This document shows, piece after piece, positions 1-5,643 of a stretch of DNA of 8,494 bases. Both the position numbers and the translations under genes were made by a program. The stretch lies in the NCBI GenBank assembly GCA_020434645.1, contig JAGRAK010000075.1:1-8494 (forward strand), in the 5' to 3' direction. The stretch is from Bdellovibrionales bacterium. Lineage in GTDB: Bacteria; Bdellovibrionota; Bdellovibrionia; Bdellovibrionales; UBA1609. Numbering within the stretch: the stretch's first letter is position 1; each line of letters opens with the position of its first letter. The notes beneath the pieces are model-generated. The model searched no databases. It was not told the DNA's origin and was given only the letters and a program-made list of their open reading frames with translations.

Positions 1-131
1 GAGGTGTTGAAGCATTAGATGAAATGGTCGTGACATTAAAAGCAATTCAAAAATCATTTTTACTCAGTGGAAAAGTCAAAGATGTGAAAGAAGAAGAGAA
101 TGCAAGACAGCGACAGCCGACAGGCGAGTAA
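1..131 (+). CDS. 3' end of an unidentified protein (partial, runs in from the left edge)
   Basis: The frame beginning at base 3 is open from the window edge to a TAA at 129-131 and encodes the last 42 residues of a protein. The visible tail has an amphipathic stretch (ALDEMVVTLKAIQKSFLLSG) followed by a charged, lysine- and glutamate-rich end. It overlaps the next gene by 32 bases in another frame, which suggests translational coupling and argues that this is the real end of an operon gene. The tail loosely resembles the C-terminal helix of some MCE/MlaD-type lipid-transport proteins, which often end in a 'TLxxLxxSxxLxG' pattern. That is from memory and weak, because the diagnostic MCE domain would lie outside the window. 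Function is unknown. Confidence 0.6.
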   Translation, partial: GVEALDEMVVTLKAIQKSFLLSGKVKDVKEEENARQRQPTGE

Positions 132-651
132 GCTCTCCGCCCATCTGTTTGATGCGCGTGAACTCGGGCTCAGCCTTAAAGAAGTGGCAACAGATATTAT
201 AAAAAAAGAAGATAAAGAAATTCAAAGTCATTGGTATCATAGCAGTAAAGACGCGGATCTCTTTATATGGAAAGACCACAAGAATAATATTATCAAACAG
301 CAGATCTCGTTTTACGGGCAATTAATGGAGTGGAACATAATAGAAGGCGTTCGAACAGGTCTTGTTATTGAAGATGAGACAACAAAGCTCAATGGCAGTG
401 CGCTTATTCGATATGATGGCGAACTCCAAAAACAGACCGCGCAGCAGGGAATTGACATAGTGGGACATGTTCCGGGACTCAATGCACAAGATAAAATTGA
501 TATAATCTCAAACTTTATCAAGTCCCCACTATTTAGTCAGATGAGCCCTGAAGAGATCCTTAGCCGCTACGGCATTCAATCTAAGGCCAAAACAAAGCCT
601 GAGTGGCTTATAAGAATATTAAACTGGCTTGGACTTTCAGGTAAAAATTAG
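100..651 (+). CDS. Conserved-looking hypothetical protein, 183 residues, soluble
   Basis: I do not recognise this family. The ATG at 100 follows a purine-rich stretch (GAAAGAAGAAGAGA) that can serve as a ribosome binding site, and it lies inside the end of the preceding gene. The protein has no signal peptide and no membrane segment, so it is probably cytoplasmic. The N-terminal third is rich in charged residues. The middle (about residues 60-115) alternates strand-like segments such as QISFYGQLMEW, TGLVIEDET and SALIRYDG, resembling a small beta-rich domain. The C-terminal part is helical, with a 'SPEEILSRYGI' segment and a final amphipathic WLIRILNWLGLSG. The downstream LolC/LolE-type permease starts 15 bases after its stop, so the two are very likely co-transcribed. 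A role linked to envelope or lipid transport is inferred from position only. Confidence 0.75.
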   Translation: MQDSDSRQASKLSAHLFDARELGLSLKEVATDIIKKEDKEIQSHWYHSSKDADLFIWKDHKNNIIKQQISFYGQLMEWNIIEGVRTGLVIEDETTKLNGSALIRYDGELQKQTAQQGIDIVGHVPGLNAQDKIDIISNFIKSPLFSQMSPEEILSRYGIQSKAKTKPEWLIRILNWLGLSGKN

Positions 652-666
652 TACTATTTCACCTGA

Positions 667-1911
667 ATGAACATATTTGTTTTATTTTTTCGTCGATATT
701 TGTTTTCTTCGCGTTCGGGTGCTGTTGTTAAAACAATGGCTCGGCTCTGCTGGTCAGCCACTTTGATTGGCGTGTTTTCGCTTATAATTGTTTCAAGCAT
801 AATGAACGGATTTAACCGATCTATTCGAACCAAGCTTTTAAGTGTTGAGCCACACTTATCTATTGTATCTGATGAGAATACGCTTCTTGCCATTCAGGGC
901 CAGATTGATCTTGATAAAGTCGAGGAGCTCAATCGCTTTGCAAGGCAAGATGTTATTATTCGCACTCTTGATGGGCGCTTTTCTGGAGGTATAGCAAAAG
1001 GGCTTGAGGCTGATGGTCTTTATAACTTTATGAATAGATTGTTTAAATTAAAGTTTAAACAGGGGTCTCGTGTTGAATTTGATGCTGCACAGGCCGAGTT
1101 GGGTAGTAATGAGTTGATGATAGGCACCGATTTGGCGCGTGAACTTAATCTTTTTGAGGGTGATGAAGTTGTGCTTATTCCGCCGGAGTCGCTCTTGGGG
1201 CCATCAAGTGAGATGCCGAAATTTGAGCGAATGCGAATTAAGACTATTTTTACAACTGAGTTTGCTGAGGTGGATTCAAAGCTCCTACTTTTTAAACTCT
1301 CTGAGTCTCCCATGCGTTTTCAATCTAAAGTCAGCGGCGAGCAGGGCTTAGAGCTTCGGCTTAAAAACCCAGATGACTTTACCGGTATGAAATCTTATTT
1401 ACAGGCACTGATTGCGCCTGAGGCATCAGTAACTTTAGAGTCATGGGCTGACCGAAATAAGGCTTTATTTTTTGCTCTTAGATTAGAGAAAGCGGCTATG
1501 ACAACCTTTCTAGGGCTTAGTGTTTTAATCACATGTTTTTCTCTAATTACTGTTCTTGTTATGTTGATTTCACAAAAGCGAAAAGAAATTGGCCTTCTTA
1601 TGTCTATTGGATTTTCTAAGAAGAATACTGAAAGATTATTTTTATCTATTGGTGTTTTTCTATCTAGCTTTGGTTTATTTGCGGGGCTCATTCTTGGTGT
1701 GGTCGTCAGTGTGTTAATCGACAAGTACCCGCTTTATATTTTACCAGATATTTATTATGACTCATCTCTCCCATCTGAACTTAGTGCTTCATTTGTCGTT
1801 GGTGTCACTTTGTTTTGTGTGCTGATCGCAATTATGGCCGCCTATTGGCCTGTGCGCCTATATATGAAAAATACACCTTCAGAGAATCTTAGGCAATTTG
1901 TCGCAGATTGA
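667..1911 (+). CDS. LolC/LolE-family ABC transporter permease (lipoprotein-releasing type)
   Basis: This 414-residue inner-membrane protein has the LolC/LolE layout. It has a short N-terminal cytoplasmic piece with an arginine-rich FFRRYLFSSRSG, TM1 at about residues 27-46 followed by the family signature 'SSIMNGFNRSIRTKLLSVEPHLSI', a large periplasmic domain (about 50-270), then 'ALRLEKAAM', TM2 (about 278-302), the coupling segment 'QKRKEIGLLMSIGFSKK', TM3 (about 325-351), 'LPDIYYDSSLPSEL' and TM4 (about 374-394), ending in 'PSENLRQF'. Known LolCE proteins work with the ATPase LolD to release lipoproteins from the inner membrane to LolA. No ATPase is in the window, so the partner must be encoded elsewhere, and whether this is LolC, LolE or a fused-role LolF-like form cannot be told. 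The start is fixed by an in-frame TGA immediately before the ATG. No good Shine-Dalgarno is visible, so coupling to the upstream gene is likely. Confidence 0.88.
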   Translation: MNIFVLFFRRYLFSSRSGAVVKTMARLCWSATLIGVFSLIIVSSIMNGFNRSIRTKLLSVEPHLSIVSDENTLLAIQGQIDLDKVEELNRFARQDVIIRTLDGRFSGGIAKGLEADGLYNFMNRLFKLKFKQGSRVEFDAAQAELGSNELMIGTDLARELNLFEGDEVVLIPPESLLGPSSEMPKFERMRIKTIFTTEFAEVDSKLLLFKLSESPMRFQSKVSGEQGLELRLKNPDDFTGMKSYLQALIAPEASVTLESWADRNKALFFALRLEKAAMTTFLGLSVLITCFSLITVLVMLISQKRKEIGLLMSIGFSKKNTERLFLSIGVFLSSFGLFAGLILGVVVSVLIDKYPLYILPDIYYDSSLPSELSASFVVGVTLFCVLIAIMAAYWPVRLYMKNTPSENLRQFVAD

Positions 1912-2085
1912 TACGGGTAGCTTCTAGACATGGTTTAACTCTCTGACATTTGCTGAATTCATCGTATATTTAGAGGGTTGCAGTCGAATATCAATTTGAT
2001 CCGTTAATAATTTTATCACACGCCTCTGCTGTCTACGCTCTCAGTTGGAGCTGATTTGGCCCGACTCTTGAAGTAGTAGGAGAGT
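1912..2085 (+). promoter_or_regulatory. Intergenic region likely holding the PilZ gene promoter
   Basis: This 174-base gap separates the permease operon from the PilZ gene. It contains an AT-rich patch with TTAATAATTTTAT near 2003-2017, a plausible -10 area, but no convincing -35 partner at standard spacing. A weak hairpin can be drawn from AACTCTCT (about 1937) and AGAGGGTT (about 1972), but its loop is long and no U-run follows, so I do not call a terminator. I see no open reading frame here. Confidence 0.25.
2077..2084 (+). promoter_or_regulatory. Shine-Dalgarno site of the PilZ gene
   Basis: TAGGAGAG contains AGGAG ending 3 bases before the ATG at 2086. It is one of the clearest ribosome binding sites in the window and fixes the start of the PilZ protein. 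Confidence 0.7.
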
Positions 2086-2415
2086 ATGGAAGATCTAGCT
2101 CTTGAAAAAGACAGACGAATTAAAACCCGATATCAAGTTCTCGATGATCGTGTTTGGGGCTTGCGAGTTGCAGGAAAGAGCGTGCCCATCACTTGGTTAA
2201 AAGATTTTAACTCTGAAGGGGCTTCTATTCGTATAGGTCAGTTTAGTGGCATCAAGCATGGAGATCAAATTCGAATTGAACTGATGTGTTTTGAGAAGCC
2301 TGTTTTTGTTGGCAATGCTTTGGTTCGGTGGTCAAAAATTTGCGATGAGACTATTAGCAGGCCTGTGAAAAACCTTACAATTGGCGCTTTTCTTTTTCGT
2401 TACCGATGTGGATAA
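2086..2415 (+). CDS. PilZ-domain protein with a C-terminus supplied by an insertion sequence
   Basis: This is a small single-domain protein of 109 residues as it now reads. PilZ hallmarks are visible: an RxxxR motif (R11-I-K-T-R15) and, 25 residues later, DFNSEGA (D40-G45), which matches the [D/N]xSxxG motif except that Asn42 replaces the usual serine. Strands typical of the barrel follow, ending at 'GNALVRWSK'. PilZ domains bind cyclic-di-GMP and pass the signal to partner proteins. The two arginines are present, so binding is plausible but the N-for-S change leaves it uncertain. The terminal repeat of the neighbouring IS starts at 2358, so residues from S91 onward (19 residues) are encoded by the IS. 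Without the IS, the left flank joined to the right flank would read T-I-R-S-K-stop, a 93-residue protein. By chance the IS-encoded tail contains 'LTIGAFLF', resembling the last PilZ strand (GVxF). Confidence 0.75.
   Translation: MEDLALEKDRRIKTRYQVLDDRVWGLRVAGKSVPITWLKDFNSEGASIRIGQFSGIKHGDQIRIELMCFEKPVFVGNALVRWSKICDETISRPVKNLTIGAFLFRYRCG
2354..2357 (+). repeat. Left flank 4-mer of the IS (TTAG), candidate target-site duplication
   Basis: TTAG sits directly outside the left terminal repeat. The equivalent right-hand 4-mer is CTAG. Both fit the YTAR-type 4-base target known for IS5-group elements, but they differ at one base. Confidence 0.4.
2358..2374 (+). repeat. Left terminal inverted repeat of the IS
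   Basis: CAGGCCTGTGAAAAACC is a perfect 17-base inverted match to 3650-3666. If the adjoining TAG is counted, the match is 20 bases. Confidence 0.88.
2407..2415 (-). other. DnaA-box-like 9-mer inside the IS left end
   Basis: The plus strand reads TGTGGATAA, the reverse complement of TTATCCACA, a perfect match to the classical DnaA box. It lies about 50 bases inside the left IS end and overlaps the stop codon of the altered PilZ reading frame. A DnaA site near an IS end is known from IS50. A single 9-mer can also occur by chance. Confidence 0.35.
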
Positions 2416-2506
2416 CTGGATTTTTTTTATTTTTCGTCGGTTCAGACTATTGCGCACTCCGATGATTTGATATCAAAATAGTTCGAAGTTACCGATATTT
2501 GCTGCG

Positions 2507-3625
2507 CTATGCCCGGCAAAGGTTGTTTATTCGAACCAAATTGTACACCGCCACACTGAAGGAGAACATCCATCCCATTTTGTTGAGGCCTCGAACCATC
2601 GGTCGCCGCATCAGACCGATGGTCTTTAGCCAACCAAATATTTCTTCAATTCGTTTTCTCTTACGTTGACTGATCTGATAGCCTCCATGTCTTGTTGTAC
2701 GACCATTGATCGAACTCGTGTGCCTACGAGAGTGAATATTCTGTGCGGCATGGGATGCAATATTCATTTCTTTGAGTCCATCAGTTAAGGATTGTTGATC
2801 ATAGTGTTTATCGCCACCCAGTGTTTTTCGGCGGCCATCGGTCAATCCTTGCGCCATCTCTAGTGCGGCATCAGGCTCTGCGTGATACCCGGGCGCTGTC
2901 ACTCGGGTGTCGACGGCGAGTCCATTGCGATTTTCCATAGTCACATGACCCATAAATGATAGCTTTGCTGTCTGCCCTTTGCTCTTCGTGTAGAGTTTGG
3001 CATCTGGATCTGTCTTAGACTCATGTGTAACATTACTGCGTTTCTCGCCGTGAAAATCCACGCTTTGGTTGCGACCGGCATCTCCAGAATCATCTGTTTT
3101 ATTGTCTTGCTCACTCTCTTTTTTCTGAAAACTCTTGAGACTCGCCCAAGCCTCTATCAGGCTACCGTCGACCGAGAAGTGATCCTTGGAAACCAGCTTC
3201 ATCTTCTCCGCAAGCCCCACTACCTGCGAAAAAAACTCGTCTGCAATTTCACCCTCAATCAACCGCTCACGATTTTTCGAAAATGTAGACCTGTCCCAAA
3301 CTCTACCCGACATGCCGAGTCCCACAAACCAACGGTAAAGAAGATTGTACCGCAGCTGTTCGACAAGCTGGGTCTCACTGCGAATTGTAAACAGTACTTG
3401 CAGCAGCAGAGCCTTTAAAAGCTGCTCTGGTGGTATACTCGGCCGACCAACCCCGGAATAAAGACCATCGAAATCTGACCACATCTCCTCGAAAATGGGC
3501 TCGATAAACGCTTTTATCCGACGCAAAGGGTGATCCGCTGGGACCGCATCTTCCATTGATACATAACTAAACATGTCTTCTTGTTGGGCTTCTTTATATC
3601 CACGCATCCCAAAAGAATCGCTCAT
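2507..3625 (-). CDS. IS5-family DDE transposase
   Basis: This 372-residue transposase appears intact. The N-terminal part (about residues 17-120) is the DUF772-type region, with 'MFSYVSMEDAVPADHPLRRI', 'GRPSIPPEQLLKALLLQ' and 'LVEQLRYNLLYRWFVGL'. The catalytic domain shows the acidic triad: D153 in 'FSVDGSLIEAW', D272 in 'LGGDKHYD', and a glutamate at 327 or 328 in 'KRIEEIFGWLK'. It ends with the usual 'FSVAVYNLVRI' segment. It catalyses cut-and-paste movement by acting on the terminal repeats. The ATG at 3625 is the longest choice. The in-frame ATG at 3607 gives 'MRGYKEAQ', which is how many relatives begin and may be the true start, and neither has a strong ribosome binding site. No frameshift or internal stop is seen, so the element could still be active. 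Confidence 0.93.
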   Translation of the reverse strand: MSDSFGMRGYKEAQQEDMFSYVSMEDAVPADHPLRRIKAFIEPIFEEMWSDFDGLYSGVGRPSIPPEQLLKALLLQVLFTIRSETQLVEQLRYNLLYRWFVGLGMSGRVWDRSTFSKNRERLIEGEIADEFFSQVVGLAEKMKLVSKDHFSVDGSLIEAWASLKSFQKKESEQDNKTDDSGDAGRNQSVDFHGEKRSNVTHESKTDPDAKLYTKSKGQTAKLSFMGHVTMENRNGLAVDTRVTAPGYHAEPDAALEMAQGLTDGRRKTLGGDKHYDQQSLTDGLKEMNIASHAAQNIHSRRHTSSINGRTTRHGGYQISQRKRKRIEEIFGWLKTIGLMRRPMVRGLNKMGWMFSFSVAVYNLVRINNLCRA

Positions 3626-3649
3626 TGGTCGACTTAGGTCAAATAGTCT

Positions 3650-3666
3650 GGTTTTTCACAGGCCTG
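3650..3666 (-). repeat. Right terminal inverted repeat of the IS
   Basis: GGTTTTTCACAGGCCTG is the exact reverse complement of 2358-2374. Directly inside it lies AATAGTCTG (3642-3650), which recurs in inverted form at 2443-2451 but about 70 bases further from the left repeat. Confidence 0.88.
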
Positions 3667-3757
3667 CTAGATCTAAGTGAGGTGGTTGGTGACTATCAGC
3701 AAATCCCACATTCGCTGCAAAAACACCGCATAGCAATACCATTAAATGAAAACGCAT
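3656..3757 (-). pseudogene. 5' remnant of a secreted-protein gene cut by the IS
   Basis: On the minus strand an ATG at 3757 follows AAGGGGGATTT, a good ribosome binding site, and opens a 33-codon frame. It begins MRFHLMVLLCGVF and continues AANVGFA, then DSHQPPHLDL. This is a convincing Sec signal peptide: a basic residue, a hydrophobic core at about 4-13, and a likely cleavage after 'GFA' (residue 20). The native sequence stops at about residue 30, where the IS begins, and the IS adds only A-G-L and a stop. The gene starts 55 bases downstream of the glmS stop on the same strand. It is probably the head of a small periplasmic or exported protein that has lost its body. If the IS were a simple insertion, the frame would continue 29 codons antisense to the PilZ gene, which seems unlikely for a real protein. 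Confidence 0.6.
3667..3670 (+). repeat. Right flank 4-mer of the IS (CTAG), candidate target-site duplication
   Basis: CTAG directly abuts the right terminal repeat. It matches the left-hand TTAG at three of four bases. Confidence 0.4.
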
Positions 3758-3776
3758 AAATCCCCCTTAGATAGTG

Positions 3777-3802
3777 ACTGATTTTCCCACAAGTAAATCA
3801 GT
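3777..3802. terminator. Hairpin downstream of glmS, weak terminator candidate
   Basis: ACTGATTT (3777-3784) and AAATCAGT (3795-3802) form an 8-base stem with a 10-base loop between the glmS stop and the secreted-gene remnant. In the glmS direction no U-run follows, so it is not a textbook intrinsic terminator. It might instead act as an mRNA 3'-end stabiliser or an attenuator. Confidence 0.3.
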
Positions 3803-3812
3803 ACTTATTTTC

Positions 3813-5639
3813 TTATTCGACAGTTACAGACTTGGCCAAATTTCGAGGCTGGTCAACGTCATTTCCTAGAGCAGACGCGACATGGTATGCCAGCAACTGT
3901 AACGGAATGGCCTCTAATATCGGATTAATCGTCCAATTGGCCTGCGGAAGTGTTAAATAATGTTTACTTAATGATTTAAGGCGCTCATTACCAAGCGTGC
4001 CTACAGAAATAATTTCGCCACCGCGAGCTTTAGCTTCTTCTAAATTGCTCAAAGTTTTTTCGTATAAGCTATCACTTGGTGCGAGCATAACCACAGCCAT
4101 ACGTTTATCAATAAGCGCCAGCGGGCCATGCTTCATTTCACCGGCGGCGTAACCCTCAGCATGCATATACGCAAGTTCTTTCATTTTAAGCGCGCCCTCA
4201 AGGGCGATGGGGTAACTCACTCCCCGACCCATATATAGAAATCCACGGTATTCTTTTAATGTGTTCGCGGCATCAGCAAAAAATTTATCGCAAGCCAAAA
4301 CAGTTTCCATCTGAGCGGGGGCGGCTAGAAGTGCCTTTGCATACAAATGTTCATTCTCAGAAGTTAATACTTTTTTAGCTTTTGCCATCTGAAGTGCTAC
4401 TAAATTTAATATAGCAAGTGTTGACGTGAACGCCTTTGTGCTGGCCACACCAATCTCAACGCCTGAATTCATGTACAAGTGACCATTTGTCTCGCGATCA
4501 ATTGTCGAGTTTTTCACGTTGCAAATACTCACACATGTGACGCCCATTTGCTTCAGCTGTCTCAGCGCCGCCAGTGTATCGGCGGTCTCGCCACTTTGAG
4601 AAATAATTATGGCAAGAGAATTCTTTGGCACAACAGGGTTGCGATATCTAAACTCACTGGCCACATCAATTTCAACTGGCACCCGAGCCAACTCTTCAAT
4701 TAAATACTTACCAACTGAGCCTGCGTAAAAAGAAGTCCCGCATGCCACTATAAAAACTCTTTCTACAGTTGCCCAATAGGCATCAGGCAAACCGACATCT
4801 TTTAGCGCGACTTCATGTGTGGAAGTGTTAATGTGCGGAGCTATCGCTTTAGCCACAGCCCGTGGCTGCTCGTAGATCTCTTTTAGCATAAAGTGGGGAT
4901 AGCCATCTTTTTGTGCCTGATCAGTTGTCCAGTCCACAGTGGTCACGGCCTTATCAACAGGCACACCCTTTGAATTAAATATTTTAAATGACTCACCCTT
5001 CACTTGCACCACTTCAAGATCATCAAGGTAAACCGCCTTTTTTGTATGCGGCATAATAGCTTGAATATCACTGGCAATAATAATCGCACCTGCAGCAACA
5101 CCCACTATAAGTGGTGGACCGTTTTTAAAAGCCACCATTTCATCAGGATGATCTTTTGAAACTACAAGTATCGAATAAGCGCCATGAAGCTTTGGCAAAA
5201 CTTTGAGCACAGCACTCAACAGACTCGGTTCACTTTTTAATTCTTGCGCAATATAATGAGCAACAAGCTCACTATCGGTTTCAGATTCAAATTTTGTACC
5301 CTCACCAAGATCCTCACGAAGCTGCATATAGTTTTCGATAATTCCGTTATGAACGATACTGACTCCCGCAACTGTATGGGGATGAGCATTGCGCTCGACC
5401 GGAGCGCCATGCGTCGCCCAACGAGTATGTCCAATGCCGATATGACCATCAAATTCTTCACTCTCTAATTTACCTTGCAATACCGAAAGCTTGCCCTCAG
5501 CACGAACACGCTTAAACTCACCCTTATTAAAAATAGCCACGCCGGCACTATCATAACCACGATACTCCAGACACTTGAGCCCATTAACAATAATATCTTT
5601 TGGATTTTGAGGCCCATAATAGCCAACAATGCCACACAT
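3813..5639 (-). CDS. glmS: Glutamine--fructose-6-phosphate aminotransferase (isomerizing)
   Basis: GlmS converts fructose-6-phosphate and glutamine to glucosamine-6-phosphate, the committed step to UDP-GlcNAc, in the cytoplasm. The 608 residues match the family length. The N-terminal glutaminase domain begins MCGIVGYYG, with the nucleophile Cys2, followed by 'EYRGYDSAG', 'GHTRWATHG' (R73, W74) and 'VHNGIIENY'. The first SIS domain has 'ACGTSFYAG' and 'ISQSGETADTLAAL'. The second has 'GRGVSYPIALEGALKMKELAYMHAEG'-type residues (a strong family signature) and 'EMKHGPLALI'. The C-terminus is the canonical 'DVDQPRNLAKSVTVE', with the catalytic-loop Lys603. The gene follows glmU after 4 bases, and its ribosome binding site AAGAAGG (5648-5654) lies within the last codons of glmU, so translation is probably coupled. 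The gap is too short for a glmS ribozyme. No defect is seen. Confidence 0.98.
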   Translation of the reverse strand: MCGIVGYYGPQNPKDIIVNGLKCLEYRGYDSAGVAIFNKGEFKRVRAEGKLSVLQGKLESEEFDGHIGIGHTRWATHGAPVERNAHPHTVAGVSIVHNGIIENYMQLREDLGEGTKFESETDSELVAHYIAQELKSEPSLLSAVLKVLPKLHGAYSILVVSKDHPDEMVAFKNGPPLIVGVAAGAIIIASDIQAIMPHTKKAVYLDDLEVVQVKGESFKIFNSKGVPVDKAVTTVDWTTDQAQKDGYPHFMLKEIYEQPRAVAKAIAPHINTSTHEVALKDVGLPDAYWATVERVFIVACGTSFYAGSVGKYLIEELARVPVEIDVASEFRYRNPVVPKNSLAIIISQSGETADTLAALRQLKQMGVTCVSICNVKNSTIDRETNGHLYMNSGVEIGVASTKAFTSTLAILNLVALQMAKAKKVLTSENEHLYAKALLAAPAQMETVLACDKFFADAANTLKEYRGFLYMGRGVSYPIALEGALKMKELAYMHAEGYAAGEMKHGPLALIDKRMAVVMLAPSDSLYEKTLSNLEEAKARGGEIISVGTLGNERLKSLSKHYLTLPQANWTINPILEAIPLQLLAYHVASALGNDVDQPRNLAKSVTVE

Positions 5640-5643
5640 ATTT

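Larger units (their letters stand above)
2358..3666 (-). mobile_element. IS5-family insertion sequence, about 1.31 kb, apparently complete
   Basis: The element is bounded by 17-base perfect inverted repeats (CAGGCCTGTGAAAAACC at the left, its reverse complement at the right), with further partial matching (about 6 of the next 10 bases). It encloses a single intact DDE transposase on the minus strand. The ends resemble the 'TAGCAGGCTGCTGAAAAA' termini I recall for a widespread IS5-type group. The transposase leaves about 40 bases to the right end and about 150 bases to the left end, and the left segment contains a DnaA-box-like site and a T-rich run. The left end lies in the PilZ gene and the right end in a secreted-protein gene. 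Subgroup assignment needs an ISfinder comparison. Confidence 0.88.

Noticed and set aside
654..893. 79-codon minus-strand frame over the start of the permease gene
   Set aside because: It is antisense to the conserved N-terminus of the permease and has no recognisable features.
1937..1980. Terminator after the LolC/LolE-type gene
   Set aside because: The possible stem has a mismatch or wobble, a long loop and no U-run.
2442..2633. 63-codon minus-strand frame overlapping the transposase 3' end
   Set aside because: The transposase is complete in its own frame up to 2507, so no frameshift fusion is needed, and the sequence looks like an out-of-frame shadow.
3023..3418. 131-codon open frame on the plus strand inside the IS
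   Set aside because: It is antisense to the well-supported transposase, has no family resemblance and no ribosome binding site.
3777..3802. Strong intrinsic terminator after glmS
   Set aside because: The stem is real but lacks a U-run in the glmS direction, so it is kept only as a weak candidate.
5640..5643. glmS ribozyme or riboswitch ahead of glmS
   Set aside because: Only 4 bases separate glmU and glmS, so there is no room for one.
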